The notes: a model not told the origin generated them from the letters alone. 64,000 nt of DNA from Ruminococcus sp. Phil15 (GCA_001940995.1 MSHC01000031.1:1-64000); one strand, 5' to 3'. Positions 32,689 through 42,887 are shown, counted from the first letter of the stretch. Made by a program: numbers and translations.

Positions 32689-33362
32689 ATACCCTTCTCC
32701 TTTTCGATTATTTTATAGCTTTTGTCGTCGCTCGCCGTCATAAGGAAGATGTCGGCACTGTGCTTTCCCTCTTTTTTTAAAATTTCCTCCAGCCACACCT
32801 CGCTCAGCTTTAAAACGTCGAGCGACTTTTTTACTACGTCGCCGTCGTCGATTACGACCTGAGGGGGATTTTCGTTCTTAGGCGGATTTGCGAGAGAATT
32901 TGCGGAAAGCGGTTGGAGCGACGGCTTTTCATACACGCTTACTGCGCCTGTTGTTTCAATTATGGCATACTGGACCTGAGATATATCGAAAACTCCCTGC
33001 GAGCGCAGCGACTCCATAACGTCGTCGGCAGTAAAGCGAAGCTCTTTAAGCTGTTTCTGGTCAATTACTCCGTCTGAGATTATGACCTTCGGGCTTCCCG
33101 ACACTATACGCCTAAGCTTTCTTGATTTCATTGTAATTGCGGAAATTATTACTTCCATACAAACAAGCGTTAAAATCGGCACTATGCCCATAAGCATAGG
33201 CGTTGAGATATCCTCGATAGGCAGGGTTACGATATTCGATATCAGAATTGTAACGACAAGCTCTGACGGCTGAAGCTCGCCAAGCTGTCTTTTGCCCATA
33301 AGCCTTATTGCAAAGATTATAACCGCATATAGCATTACCGTTCTTATAAAAACTATAGTCAC
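32685..33362 (-). CDS. DUF421 (YetF-type) membrane protein
   Basis: 225 residues. Three helices in the first ~85 residues include the hallmark FAIRLMGKRQLGELQPSELVVTILISNI. The cytosolic DUF421 domain follows (SGSPKVIISDGVIDQKQLKELRFTADDVMESLR and YAIIETTGAVSVYEKP). The start is GTG 33362, 9 nt after GGGAG, giving the family-typical beginning VTIVFIRTVMLY; a longer reading has no ribosome site. DUF421 proteins of Bacillus spores (2Duf) influence inner-membrane properties and spore resistance. Here it stands divergent to a germinant receptor operon, 112 bp away, which supports a spore role. Confidence 0.85.
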   Translation of the reverse strand: MTIVFIRTVMLYAVIIFAIRLMGKRQLGELQPSELVVTILISNIVTLPIEDISTPMLMGIVPILTLVCMEVIISAITMKSRKLRRIVSGSPKVIISDGVIDQKQLKELRFTADDVMESLRSQGVFDISQVQYAIIETTGAVSVYEKPSLQPLSANSLANPPKNENPPQVVIDDGDVVKKSLDVLKLSEVWLEEILKKEGKHSADIFLMTASDDKSYKIIEKEKGI

Positions 33363-33474
33363 TTCAAAAAACTCCCTTTTCTGCATTTTGCTATCTACTG
33401 TATTTTTTCTCAAAGGCTTGCAAATAATACGCTCATAAATTGCAAATTTCTTCAAAGAAAGGCGGCTCAATGCT

Positions 33475-34971
33475 TTGAACTCATTTCCTGATTACGAAAA
33501 TTACAGGAATATTAAAATTCCCTCTGATATAAACTTAGCTCTTTCACATCTTCGGAGCATCACCGGCAACACTATGGACCTTAACATTATGGAAGCCAAG
33601 GTTTCGGATCATCACTGCGCCGTTGTGTCGATAGAGGCTATGGCTTCTACTATGACTATGGGAGAGCTTATTTTCAAGCCTCTCTGCGAGCTGAAGCTTC
33701 CCGAAAACTCCAAACCCACGGACATTTTCGATTACCTGACAAAGGAAAGTCTTTTATCGTCAGAGCGTGCGACGGTCTACGATTACGGAGAGGTTATGGT
33801 AAGGCTGTTTTCGGGATTTGTGCTTGTACTCGTAAACGGTATAGCATCGGGGCAGGTTTACGGCGTGCAGGGCTTTGACAAGCGTGCCATTACAGAGCCG
33901 ACAAGCGACATAAACGTTTTAGGCGGGCGTGACGGATTTATCGAGCAGATAAGGACAAACATTTCGCTTGTCCGCAGAAGAATGAAAACTCCGTCGCTGC
34001 GCTTTGAGCTTATGAGGATAGGAAGTCAGAGCAACACAGACGTCTGCATCGCATATATGGCGGACAGGGCTACCCCCGAGCTTATTGAATCGGTGAGGCG
34101 GAGGCTATCGTCCATCAAGCTTGAGTCGGTGCTGACAAGCGGATATGTTGCGCCGTTTTTATCAAAGTCGAAGCGAAGCCTGTTTTCCTGCGTACAGACG
34201 ACGGACAGACCCGATTCGTTCAGCGCTAGGCTGCTTGAGGGCAAGGTGGGTATTATCATTGACGGCACGCCGTTCGCCCTGCTTGTACCGTCATTTTTTG
34301 TGGAGAATTTCAACACGATTGACGATTATGCAAACAGGCCCTACTATGTTTTCTACATCAGGCTTATAAAATACGTTGCGTTCTTTTTATCGGTAATGCT
34401 GCCGGGTATTTACGTTGCGCTTGCGACATTTCACTCGGAAACGTTCACCTACAAACTTCTTTTAAGCCTTGTCGTATCTGAACAGGGCACGCCATATCCG
34501 CTTGTATTCGACATAACGATAATAACGCTTATGTATGAAATACTGCGTGAGGCAGGAATACGGATGCCTAAGAACATCGGCGGTGCGGTGTCGATCGTAG
34601 GCGGACTTATAATCGGTGATGCGGCGGTAAATTCGGGACTTATTTCTGCGCCTATTCTTATTATAATAGGACTTACCGCGACGGCTTCGTTTGTGATACC
34701 TACGCTTAATCAGCAGACGTCGATACTTCGCATCGTTATGATTATTGCGGGCGGTATTTCGGGCCTTTACGGGATAAGCCTTGTGACAACGGTCCTTATT
34801 GCGAACATCTGCTCTCTTGACGACATAGGCATTCCGTACTCGGCGCCCGTTTCACCGTTTTTCAAAAAGGGCATTAAAAATCTTCTTATGCGAAGCGGAT
34901 TCCACAGTCTGCAAAGAGGAAAGACGCTCGTATCTGATTTTGAAGCTCAAAAGCAGCAGAAAGAGAACTGA
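33475..34971 (+). CDS. gerAA: Spore germination receptor subunit A (GerAA/GerKA family)
   Basis: 498 residues. The N-terminal soluble domain (~1-280) has the pattern FDYLTKESLL...VMVRLFSGFVLVLVNG. The membrane part (~290-440) holds RPYYVFYIRLIKYVAFFLSVMLPGIYVAL, EAGIRMPKNIGGAVSIVGGLIIGDAAVNSGLIS and STP-like segments; all are standard for GerAA. GerA receptors sit in the spore inner membrane and start germination when a nutrient binds. The start is TTG 33475 behind GGCGG. Next genes are gerAB (5 bp) and gerAC (4-bp overlap), a complete A-B-C receptor rather than a lone SpoVAF homologue. Confidence 0.92.
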   Translation: MNSFPDYENYRNIKIPSDINLALSHLRSITGNTMDLNIMEAKVSDHHCAVVSIEAMASTMTMGELIFKPLCELKLPENSKPTDIFDYLTKESLLSSERATVYDYGEVMVRLFSGFVLVLVNGIASGQVYGVQGFDKRAITEPTSDINVLGGRDGFIEQIRTNISLVRRRMKTPSLRFELMRIGSQSNTDVCIAYMADRATPELIESVRRRLSSIKLESVLTSGYVAPFLSKSKRSLFSCVQTTDRPDSFSARLLEGKVGIIIDGTPFALLVPSFFVENFNTIDDYANRPYYVFYIRLIKYVAFFLSVMLPGIYVALATFHSETFTYKLLLSLVVSEQGTPYPLVFDITIITLMYEILREAGIRMPKNIGGAVSIVGGLIIGDAAVNSGLISAPILIIIGLTATASFVIPTLNQQTSILRIVMIIAGGISGLYGISLVTTVLIANICSLDDIGIPYSAPVSPFFKKGIKNLLMRSGFHSLQRGKTLVSDFEAQKQQKEN

Positions 34972-34976
34972 TTTTT

Positions 34977-36029
34977 ATGAAAAAACTATCTGTGGCACAG
35001 TTTCTGTCACTTCTTATACTATGCAGGCTTTTTGTCACGATGACCTACACGCCTGTAGATTCGGAAGCGCCTCTCATCACGATTGCGGGAGAAATTCTAT
35101 CGACGCTCATACAGCTTGCGCTGATAATTCCGCCCGTTATTCTGCGGAAAAGATTTCCCGACAGGAACATGGTGTCTGTGGGCTATATCCCGTCAAAGGC
35201 GGTGGGCATTGTTCTTTCGGCGGTTTACGGGACGTTCTTTATGCTTGTTGCGGTAAAGGTTCTGGGCGATTTTTCACATTTTATAAACTTTGCATTTCCT
35301 GTGTTCAGCTTTGAATCTGCAATAATTCTGTCTATGGCGGTAGGTGCGGCATACATCGCATATCTTGGCATAACGCCGCTGTCGAGGACAAGCGTTATTG
35401 CAATCACGCTTTTTGTTCTGATGCTCGCTATCGTTGTATCGGAAAGCAGCGGAAGCATCGACCCGTCAAATCTTACGCTGCACTCTGAAAAGCCTGTTGC
35501 CGGAATAATACACGCAGGGATTATGAGCATCGGCAGAAACACCTCGATTGTGCTTGGATGCTTTATGCTGCCGCTGCTGAAAGGCAGAAAATCTACGCCG
35601 CTGGCGGTATTTGTCACAGCGAAATACTTTATCGTGACGCTTATAATTTTCTTTTACTCGTCTATTTTGGGAAGCTTTGCAAGGGTAGGTCAGCTGCCGT
35701 TTTTCCATCTCAGTTCATACTCCGACACCTCTATCGTTGCAAGGTTTGACCCCATATTCCTGGTCGTATGGACGATGACGGGAACAGTATATCTTTCTGC
35801 GCTTATATGGGCGTCGGCGACCGCTGTCGGATACGCTGTGCCTAATGTATCACAAAAGAGGCTATGCTCTGCTATATCCGGAATTGTGTTTTTGATTGCC
35901 GGAGTAATTCTTTACAGCGATTCGTGGGATATTACAGAAAAATTCTTTTTGGAAAGCATGGCAGTATTCATACTCGTTACGCTTGTTCCGTCGCTTCTGC
36001 TGTTTGTAAGAAAGGAAAAATCAGTATGA
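34977..36029 (+). CDS. gerAB: Spore germination receptor subunit B (GerAB/GerKB family)
   Basis: 350 residues, about ten helices, belonging to the APC-like germination permease family that binds the germinant. Visible segments include LLILCRLFVTMTYTP in helix 1 and SVGYIPSKAVGIVLSAVYGTFFML. Length is slightly short for the family (~360-370). The ATG follows the gerAA stop by 5 bp and the stop overlaps the gerAC start (ATGA). The germinant (amino acid, sugar or bile salt) cannot be read from the sequence. Confidence 0.9.
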   Translation: MKKLSVAQFLSLLILCRLFVTMTYTPVDSEAPLITIAGEILSTLIQLALIIPPVILRKRFPDRNMVSVGYIPSKAVGIVLSAVYGTFFMLVAVKVLGDFSHFINFAFPVFSFESAIILSMAVGAAYIAYLGITPLSRTSVIAITLFVLMLAIVVSESSGSIDPSNLTLHSEKPVAGIIHAGIMSIGRNTSIVLGCFMLPLLKGRKSTPLAVFVTAKYFIVTLIIFFYSSILGSFARVGQLPFFHLSSYSDTSIVARFDPIFLVVWTMTGTVYLSALIWASATAVGYAVPNVSQKRLCSAISGIVFLIAGVILYSDSWDITEKFFLESMAVFILVTLVPSLLLFVRKEKSV

Positions 36030-37171
36030 GAATTACAAAAAGGCTGTTGTCTGTTTGTACGGTACTTGCAATTGCTGCAACGCTCTGCTCCTGCTCTGCG
36101 GTATCAAAGCTTGAGAACCAGGCAATCGTATCTGCCGTAGGCATCGACAAGGGCGAAAATGGGAAATACAAGGTGACGGTTCAGGTGTTTCAGTCTATGG
36201 GGGCAGGCTCGGCAAGCCCTATTGACCCAAGCAAGACAAATACTGTTCTTGCAAGCTGTGAGGCGCAGAGCCTTGACGGGGCTATGCAGGAGCTGAATAC
36301 AATTCTCGGCAGGCGGGTAAACACGGGACACACAAAGTATATAATACTCGGACGTGAGCTTTTGTCTGATCCTATAGGCGACGTCTTAGGCTATTTTATC
36401 GCATCTGAGCAGACATATCTCGGCACACCCGTGCTGACGACAGACAAAAAAGCAGAGGACGTTTTAAAGGTACAGCTTATGAATGATGTCGAAACGGCTA
36501 TTGCGGTGCAAAACATCATAGATATAGGTAAAGAGAGCGGAAAAGCGTTAAGTACAGACCTTCTGACCTGCGCAAACGCAATTACGGACAAAGCGCCGAT
36601 TGCATTGCCGATACTGACCGTTGGAAAGCCGCCTAAAGGAGAAAATACGGTCGAGTCATCAGACGAAGAACCGCAGAGCGAGGCAACAGAGGAGCAGAAG
36701 CTGTTGTTCAAGGGAACGGCGGTCGTCAAGGACGGTATGCCGATAATTGAGCTGAACGAAAAAGAAACCCTCGGCGTTGCGTGGCTTACAGGCACAGCCG
36801 AAACGCTAAGCCTGCCGATTAAAACGGAAAAAGGTCACTACAAGGCGACTCTGACTCTCGCTAAGCAGACAAGGGAGCTTGTGCGTGACGGCGGAAAATA
36901 CAAACTGACGTTTTTTGTCGAGGGTGCGATAAGGATAACCGAGTCGTCGCAGCCCGACGTTGAATACAAAAAAGTCAAGGATACGGCTGAAAAAGAGCTT
37001 GCCGAAATATGCAAGCTTTGTATTACTGCACTCAGGGAAAAGGGCGGATACGACATACTTGGTGTAAAAAAACTGGCTGTCGCAATGTTCCCTTTTACCG
37101 AAGATAATTATGATAATATTTTTACAGACTGCGAAGTTGTTGTTAGTGTCAACCTTCATTCGGACAGATAA
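36026..37171 (+). CDS. gerAC: Spore germination receptor subunit C lipoprotein (Ger(x)C family)
   Basis: 381 residues. Lipoprotein signal MRITKRLLSVCTVLAIAATLCSCSA with lipobox LCSC (Cys23, or Cys21 as alternative). The mature start, KLENQAIVSAVGIDKGENGKYKVTVQVF, is the classic GerC opening, and RRVNTGHTKYIILGREL follows. The ATG at 36026 overlaps the gerAB stop by 4 bp, after AAAGGAAAAA. It completes the receptor operon. No clear terminator follows within 100 bp. Confidence 0.92.
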   Translation: MRITKRLLSVCTVLAIAATLCSCSAVSKLENQAIVSAVGIDKGENGKYKVTVQVFQSMGAGSASPIDPSKTNTVLASCEAQSLDGAMQELNTILGRRVNTGHTKYIILGRELLSDPIGDVLGYFIASEQTYLGTPVLTTDKKAEDVLKVQLMNDVETAIAVQNIIDIGKESGKALSTDLLTCANAITDKAPIALPILTVGKPPKGENTVESSDEEPQSEATEEQKLLFKGTAVVKDGMPIIELNEKETLGVAWLTGTAETLSLPIKTEKGHYKATLTLAKQTRELVRDGGKYKLTFFVEGAIRITESSQPDVEYKKVKDTAEKELAEICKLCITALREKGGYDILGVKKLAVAMFPFTEDNYDNIFTDCEVVVSVNLHSDR

Positions 37172-37245
37172 TGCCCAAAACATTAAAGGCTCATTTGTTA
37201 ACGCTGCCTGTATATGGCAATAATCACGAAAATAACTACGTACTC

Positions 37246-37274
37246 TTGCAAAATATGTATCCTTGTGATATAAT
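37246..37274 (+). promoter_or_regulatory. SigA-type promoter of the gls24/DAK2 operon
   Basis: -35 TTGCAA (37246-37251), 17-bp spacer ending TTGTGA, -10 TATAAT (37269-37274). Confidence 0.82.
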
Positions 37275-37339
37275 GAACAATGGTATGTTTGACATACAAG
37301 CGTTATGTAATGACGAAAAATAAAAGGAGTGAATTGTGT

Positions 37340-37690
37340 ATGATTAAAGTTAACAATCACATCGGTTGCATCGAGCTTTCTTCAAATTATCTTAAAAAGC
37401 TCATCGCTAAGACTGCGGCAAGCTGTTTCGGAGTTGTCGGAATGAATTCCTACGGCCCTGTTCAGAGCATCCGTTCTCTCGTTGGCTGTGAGGAAGCGTT
37501 CGATAACGGCGTTATTATTCGTCAGAGCAACAATGCACTTATAGTTGACCTGCATATTACTGTTTCCTATGGCATAAATATTACCGCAATCGTTGACAGC
37601 ATTATCAATAAGGTACGCTTCACGGTTGAAGAGGAAGCCGGCATTGAGGTTTCAAAGGTCAATGTGTATATTGACTCTATGCAGTCGTAA
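37340..37690 (+). CDS. Asp23/Gls24 family envelope stress protein
   Basis: 116 residues. The Asp23/Gls24 pattern is clear: IGCIELSSNYLKKLIAKTAASCFGVVGM, then LIVDLHITVSYGINITAIVDSIINKVRFTVEE. These are small soluble or membrane-associated proteins linked to envelope stress. ATG 37340 has AAGGAG 10 nt upstream. It precedes the DAK2 kinase gene by 15 bp, a pairing conserved across Firmicutes (yloU-yloV in Bacillus). Confidence 0.92.
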   Translation: MIKVNNHIGCIELSSNYLKKLIAKTAASCFGVVGMNSYGPVQSIRSLVGCEEAFDNGVIIRQSNNALIVDLHITVSYGINITAIVDSIINKVRFTVEEEAGIEVSKVNVYIDSMQS

Positions 37691-37705
37691 CCGAGGAGGA
37701 TACAA

Positions 37706-39343
37706 GTGATTAACGGAAGATTACTTCGTGACGCAATAATAAGCGCCGCAAATTCAATTGCAAACAACAAAAAGTCGGTAGACGAGCTTAACGTATTTCC
37801 TGTTCCTGACGGAGATACAGGCACTAATATGTCAATGGCTATCGGCAGCACGGTTTCTGAGCTTCGTATGATGGACGATGACGTTACCGCTTCGGCAGTT
37901 GCTAAGGCCGCCGCTTCCGCACTTCTCAGAGGTGCAAGAGGAAACTCAGGCGTTATTCTCTCGCTTATTTTCAGAGGCTTCTCAAAGGGTCTTGCAGGAA
38001 AGAGAGAGGCTGACTGCGAGGGCCTTACCGAGGCGCTCAGACTCGGCGTTGAAAATGCTTACAAGGCTGTTATGAACCCTACCGAGGGTACTATTCTTAC
38101 AGTTGCAAGAATGGGCTACGAAAAGGCTAAGTCCTTGGAAGGCAAGGTGACAGACGAAACAGAGCTTTGGGAGGAAGTTTGTAAGGAGTGCAAGATCGCT
38201 CTTGACAACACCCCAAATCAACTCCCTGCTCTTAAAAAGGCAGGCGTTGTGGACGCAGGCGGCGCAGGACTTCTCATTATATTTGACGCAATGCTCGCAG
38301 TATTCAAGGGCGGCGCTATTGTAGAGCCTGAAGTCAAGAACGAGGCTAAAAAAATCACAGTTGACACCTTCTCCTCTACTGTCGGAGATTTTGACGAGGT
38401 TATCAACTTCACATACTGCACGGAAATGCTCATCACAAAGAACGAGAACTGTGACGACGCAAGCAAGCTCCGTGCTTATCTTGAAACGATCGGCGACTGC
38501 GTTGTGGTCGTTGACGATGAGGAAATAATCAAGGTACACGTTCACACAAACGACCCGGGCAAGGCTATCCAGAAGGGCCTTGAGTTCGGCTACCTCAATC
38601 TCCCTAAGATTGAAAATATGAAGCTCCAGCACAAGCAGCGCAAGCAGGACGCAAAACAGGAATTCGTGCCTGCAAAGCCTGAGAACGACTACGGCTTTGT
38701 TGCTGTATCTTCCGGCAAGGGACTTGACGATATGTTCCATGATATCGGCGTTGACTGCATCGTAAGCGGCGGACAAACAATGAACCCATCGACTGACAAC
38801 ATCTATGCCGCTATCTGCTCCTGCCCTGCCAAGACCGTATTTGTTCTTCCGAACAACAAGAACATCATTATGGCGGCTGAACAGGCTTCAAAGCTTGTAA
38901 AGGACAGAAAGGTCATCGTTCTTCAGACAAGAACAATCCCTCAGGGAATTTCCGCTATGCTCGCATTCGACCCCGACGCAGACTATACCGCAAACTCAAA
39001 CGCTATGACCGAGGCGCTCAACCACGTCGGCACAGGTCAGCTCACATTTGCGGCAAGGGATTCAGACTTTGAGGGCAACGAAATCAAAAAGGGAGAAATA
39101 TTAGCTCTTGAAAACGGCAAGATTTCTTTCGTAGACGCCGATCTTGAAAAGGCAGCTTTCAAGCTTACTAAAAGACTCGTTAAGAGCGACAGCGCATTTG
39201 TAACTGTCATCTACGGCGAGGAGGTTACGGAAGAAATGGCTAAGGCGCTTGCAGAGCGTATTGAAGGCAAGTTCCCAAGTCTTGAAGTCAGCGTTGTAAA
39301 CGGAGGTCAGCCGGTTTACTACTACATCATTTCCGTTGAATAG
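37706..39343 (+). CDS. DAK2-domain kinase, YloV/FakA family
   Basis: 545 residues. The N-terminal DAK2 ATP-binding domain has LNVFPVPDGDTGTNMSMAI and ALLRGARGNSGVILSLIFRGF. A middle domain includes DAGGAGLLIIFDAML, and a C-terminal DegV-like domain starts near 325 (YGFVAVSSGKGLDDMF...DCIVSGGQTMNPSTDN). FakA phosphorylates fatty acids held by a FakB carrier for phospholipid synthesis; the family fits, although FakB is not in the window. GTG start behind GAGGAGGATACAA. Ends at a terminator (39367-39408). Confidence 0.93.
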   Translation: MINGRLLRDAIISAANSIANNKKSVDELNVFPVPDGDTGTNMSMAIGSTVSELRMMDDDVTASAVAKAAASALLRGARGNSGVILSLIFRGFSKGLAGKREADCEGLTEALRLGVENAYKAVMNPTEGTILTVARMGYEKAKSLEGKVTDETELWEEVCKECKIALDNTPNQLPALKKAGVVDAGGAGLLIIFDAMLAVFKGGAIVEPEVKNEAKKITVDTFSSTVGDFDEVINFTYCTEMLITKNENCDDASKLRAYLETIGDCVVVVDDEEIIKVHVHTNDPGKAIQKGLEFGYLNLPKIENMKLQHKQRKQDAKQEFVPAKPENDYGFVAVSSGKGLDDMFHDIGVDCIVSGGQTMNPSTDNIYAAICSCPAKTVFVLPNNKNIIMAAEQASKLVKDRKVIVLQTRTIPQGISAMLAFDPDADYTANSNAMTEALNHVGTGQLTFAARDSDFEGNEIKKGEILALENGKISFVDADLEKAAFKLTKRLVKSDSAFVTVIYGEEVTEEMAKALAERIEGKFPSLEVSVVNGGQPVYYYIISVE

Positions 39344-39366
39344 ACAAACAATAATTTATAGCGGTA

Positions 39367-39408
39367 CAAGTCCGAGAAGAAACAATAATCTTCCCGGACT
39401 TTTTATTT
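39367..39408 (+). terminator. Terminator of the gls24/DAK2 operon
   Basis: 13-bp stem AAGTCCGAGAAGA / TCTTCCCGGACTT (one mismatch), loop of 8, then TTTTATTTTG. Confidence 0.88.
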
Positions 39409-39432
39409 TGCAAAAAAATTTTCAAAATACTA

Positions 39433-39461
39433 TTGACAAAAACTTGTAGGTGTGGTATCAT
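39433..39461 (+). promoter_or_regulatory. SigA-type promoter of the ribbon-helix-helix gene / clpB
   Basis: -35 TTGACA (39433-39438), 17-bp spacer ending TGTGG, -10 TATCAT (39456-39461). Confidence 0.8.
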
Positions 39462-39522
39462 AAACTCGTAAAGAAAATTATATAATATTTCTTGCAAGTT
39501 ATTTTCAAAGAGGTGACGAATT

Positions 39523-40170
39523 TTGAGTAAAAGTATGTACAGCCTTATACTGTCTGACGACATCGTTGAAAGGATTGACGTAAAGGCGAGGCGTATGGGT
39601 CTATCGAGAAGCGGTCTTATAAACCAGATACTTGCCGAGAGCCTTTCGGTCGTTACCCCTGAGCAGAGAATGAAGAGTATGTACGAGCTTATGCAAAAGC
39701 AGATGGAGTCGCTGAGCGATTCGTTCAAGGTCAGCATTGTGCCCGGAGAGAACGCCTTTTCTGCGGTAAGCTGGCTCAAATACAAGTACCTGCCTACCAT
39801 ACGCTACAACGTGCTTTTATATCGCAGGAAGGAACACATCGGGGAAATCCGTGCTATACTCAGGACGCAGAACGCACAGCTTATGTCAGAGTTTCAAAGC
39901 TTCATAAAGCTGTGGCACAGCATAGAAACGGCAGTTTGCGGCAAGAATATTTCCTGTGAGCTGAAGAGCGGAATATACCGCAGGCTCATCGACCCACCGC
40001 AGGGCGAGATAGCTCCGCAGGAGACTTCGCAGAAAATCACCGACTACATAAATCTTTTCAACCGCTGCGTAAACAGGTTTATTTCAAGGGACTGCGATCT
40101 TGAGGAGGTTTGCTCAGAGATAACCGACGCATACGTTTTAGCATACAAAGACGGTAAGATATCAATTTAA
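39523..40170 (+). CDS. Ribbon-helix-helix N-terminal domain protein
   Basis: 215 residues. The first ~45 residues match the CopG/Arc ribbon-helix-helix: strand SMYSLILSDD, helix IVERIDVKARRMG, then SRSGLINQILAESLSVV. The remaining ~165 residues are mostly helical with several K/R clusters (YNVLLYRRKEHIGEIRAIL) and are not recognised. Translation starts at TTG 39523, 8 nt after GAGGTGA. The gene ends 63 bp before clpB with no terminator between, so it could be co-transcribed and regulate the chaperone or itself (inference). Confidence 0.75.
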   Translation: MSKSMYSLILSDDIVERIDVKARRMGLSRSGLINQILAESLSVVTPEQRMKSMYELMQKQMESLSDSFKVSIVPGENAFSAVSWLKYKYLPTIRYNVLLYRRKEHIGEIRAILRTQNAQLMSEFQSFIKLWHSIETAVCGKNISCELKSGIYRRLIDPPQGEIAPQETSQKITDYINLFNRCVNRFISRDCDLEEVCSEITDAYVLAYKDGKISI

Positions 40171-40233
40171 CAGAACAAAATTTCAGCGAAAAACCCATTC
40201 GACACGGACTTTCGCAAACGGAGGTAGATTTAA

Positions 40234-42831
40234 ATGAATGCACAGAATTTTACAAAAAAGTCGCTTGAGGCGATAAGCAATGCAAACTCTATTGCGACGG
40301 AATATCAGAGCAACCAGGTTGAGCAGGAGCATCTTTTCTATGCGCTAATAGACTCGCCTGACAGCCTTATTGCGCAGATATTAGACGGAATAGGAATATC
40401 CTCGCAGAAGCTTGCTGAGGACACCCTTTCCATTATCTCGCAGATGCCTAGAGTAACGGGTTCAGGCAGACCGCAGGGCTCGGTTTACGTCTCCACTATC
40501 GTAAACGAAAACCTGGTGCTGTCTGAAAAAATCGCAAAACAGATGAAGGACGAGTTTGTATCGGTCGAGCATATTATGCTCTCGATTTTTGAAAAGACAT
40601 CTCAGAAGCTTTCCGAGCTGTTCTCAAAATACTCTCTTACAAAGGACAAGTTTATGGAACGTCTTGCAGATGTGAGGGGCAGTCAGCGTGTTACGACCGA
40701 TACTCCTGAGGAAACCTATGATGTGCTTAAAAAGTACGGCTCCGACCTTGTTGAGCTTGCAAGAAAGCAGAAGCTTGACCCGGTAATCGGCAGGGACAGC
40801 GAGATCAGAAATGTTATAAGGATACTTTCACGAAAGACCAAAAACAATCCTGTACTCATCGGCGAACCGGGCGTCGGAAAGACGGCGATCGCCGAGGGCT
40901 TGGCTCTGAGAATTGTAAGAGGCGACGTGCCTAATAATCTTCGTGACAGGCAGGTTTTCTCGCTCGATATGGGTGCGCTTATTGCAGGCGCTAAGTATCA
41001 GGGCGAATTTGAAGAGCGACTCAAGGCTGTCCTTAATGCCATAAAGAAAAGCGAGGGCAGGATAATCCTGTTCATAGACGAGCTGCACACTATCGTAGGC
41101 GCAGGCAAGAACGGCGGCGCTATGGACGCAGGCAATCTCTTAAAGCCTATGCTTGCAAGGGGCGAGCTTCACTGTATCGGCGCTACCACCCTTAACGAAT
41201 ACAGGCAGTACATCGAAAAAGATGCGGCGTTGGAAAGACGTTTCCAGCCTGTTATGGTAGACGAACCGACTGTCGAGGACACGATTTCCATACTTCGTGG
41301 ACTTAAAGAGCGTTACGAGGTTTATCACGGCGTTAAAATTCAGGACAACGCCATCATTGCGGCTTCTACCCTATCAAACAGATACATCACCGACAGATTT
41401 CTCCCCGATAAGGCAATCGACCTCATCGACGAGGCTTGCGCTATGATAAAGACCGAGATGGATTCAATGCCGACAGAGCTTGACGAGATTTCAAGACGAA
41501 TTATGCAGGACGAAATCGAAGAAGCGGCGCTTAAAAAGGAAACCGACAAGCTGTCGCAGGAACAGCTTTCCGAGAAGCAGAAGGAGCTTTCGGAGCTGAG
41601 AAGCGAATTTAACGAGATGAGGGCAAAGTGGGAGAATGAAAAGAACGCTATTTCGTCCGTAAGAAAGCTTCGTGAGGAGATAGAGAGCGTAAATGCACAG
41701 ATTGAAAAGGCACAGCGTGAATATGACCTTGAAAAAGCGGCGGAACTGAAATACGGCAGACTCCCTAAGCTTCAGTCAGACCTTGCGGAGCAGGAAAAGC
41801 TTGCTGAGGAAAGAAAGTCGCTCCTCCGTGACAGAGTTACAGAGGAGGAAATTGCGAGAATTATATGCCGCTGGACGGGCATTCCTGTTGCAAAGCTTAT
41901 GGAGGGCGAGAGAGAAAAGCTTCTCTCTATGGAAAGCATACTTCACGAGCGTGTAATAGGACAAAATGAGGCAGTAACTAAAGTGTCGGAGGCTATTTTG
42001 CGTGCAAGGGCAGGAATAGCAAACCCAAACAGACCTGTCGGCTCATTCCTCTTTATGGGTCCTACGGGCGTCGGTAAGACAGAGCTTGCAAAGGCTCTGG
42101 CACAGGCTCTTTTTGACGATGAGAAGAATATAGTAAGAATAGATATGAGCGAATATATGGAGAAATTCTCCGTAAGCAGGCTCATAGGAGCGCCTCCGGG
42201 CTATGTAGGCTACGAGGAGGGCGGCCAGCTTACCGAGGCGGTAAGGAGAAAGCCATACTCGGTTATTCTGTTCGATGAGATTGAAAAGGCGCACCCTGAT
42301 GTTTTCAACGTGCTTTTACAGGTTCTCGATGACGGACGAATCACCGATTCGCAGGGCAGGACCGTTGATTTCAAGAACACGATTATCATTCTGACATCAA
42401 ATCTCGGCTCTGACATTATTCTAAACGGTATTGAAAACGGAGAGATTACGGAAGATGCAAAGGAAAACGTAAACGCACTTCTCCGCAGGTCGTTCAGGCC
42501 TGAGTTTCTAAACAGGCTTGACGAAATTGTATTCTACAAGCCGCTTTCAAAGGACGAGATAGGCTCGATTGTGGACCTTATGCTAAAGGAGCTTTCCGAC
42601 AGGCTTTCGCAGAAGCAGCTTTCTGTTTCTGTTACAGAAAACGCAAAGCAGGCTGTAATTGACGAGGGCTACGACTCGGTTTACGGCGCAAGACCGCTCA
42701 AGAGGCTTATTCAGCGAAAGATAGAAACGCTTATTGCACGTTCTATCATTGCAGACGACATAGCGCCGGACACGCTTCTTACGGTAGATTACAGCGGCGG
42801 CTCATACACGGTTTCAAAATCCTCCCTATAA
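40234..42831 (+). CDS. clpB: ATP-dependent chaperone ClpB
   Basis: 865 residues, the full length for ClpB, the hexameric disaggregase that works with DnaK. The N domain ([16 protein letters not shown]...[12 protein letters not shown]) is present. AAA-1 has Walker A GEPGVGKT at 210-217, the long middle coiled coil lies at ~400-525 (needed for disaggregation, absent from ClpC/ClpA), and AAA-2 has Walker A GPTGVGKT at 609-616 with Walker [15 protein letters not shown]. Start ATG follows CGGAGGTAG. I find no CIRCE or CtsR-like operator in the 63-bp gap upstream. Terminator at 42840-42879. Confidence 0.96.
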   Translation: MNAQNFTKKSLEAISNANSIATEYQSNQVEQEHLFYALIDSPDSLIAQILDGIGISSQKLAEDTLSIISQMPRVTGSGRPQGSVYVSTIVNENLVLSEKIAKQMKDEFVSVEHIMLSIFEKTSQKLSELFSKYSLTKDKFMERLADVRGSQRVTTDTPEETYDVLKKYGSDLVELARKQKLDPVIGRDSEIRNVIRILSRKTKNNPVLIGEPGVGKTAIAEGLALRIVRGDVPNNLRDRQVFSLDMGALIAGAKYQGEFEERLKAVLNAIKKSEGRIILFIDELHTIVGAGKNGGAMDAGNLLKPMLARGELHCIGATTLNEYRQYIEKDAALERRFQPVMVDEPTVEDTISILRGLKERYEVYHGVKIQDNAIIAASTLSNRYITDRFLPDKAIDLIDEACAMIKTEMDSMPTELDEISRRIMQDEIEEAALKKETDKLSQEQLSEKQKELSELRSEFNEMRAKWENEKNAISSVRKLREEIESVNAQIEKAQREYDLEKAAELKYGRLPKLQSDLAEQEKLAEERKSLLRDRVTEEEIARIICRWTGIPVAKLMEGEREKLLSMESILHERVIGQNEAVTKVSEAILRARAGIANPNRPVGSFLFMGPTGVGKTELAKALAQALFDDEKNIVRIDMSEYMEKFSVSRLIGAPPGYVGYEEGGQLTEAVRRKPYSVILFDEIEKAHPDVFNVLLQVLDDGRITDSQGRTVDFKNTIIILTSNLGSDIILNGIENGEITEDAKENVNALLRRSFRPEFLNRLDEIVFYKPLSKDEIGSIVDLMLKELSDRLSQKQLSVSVTENAKQAVIDEGYDSVYGARPLKRLIQRKIETLIARSIIADDIAPDTLLTVDYSGGSYTVSKSSL

Positions 42832-42839
42832 TACAAAAA

Positions 42840-42879
42840 TATCCCGATAGCATTTTACTGCCGTCGGGATATTTATTTT
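42840..42879 (+). terminator. clpB terminator
   Basis: Stem ATCCCGA / TCGGGAT (extended by further pairs inside) followed by ATTTATTTT. Confidence 0.82.
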
Positions 42880-42887
42880 CCGTGATT

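Noticed and set aside
37982-38776. Long antisense frame in the DAK2 gene
   Set aside because: Shadow of the sense frame; no start signals.
40198-40204. Single TGTCGAA match before clpB
   Set aside because: Same reason; single site and no in-phase neighbour.
40171-40233. Possible CIRCE or CtsR operator before clpB
   Set aside because: No inverted repeat or CtsR-type heptad repeat could be found in the gap.
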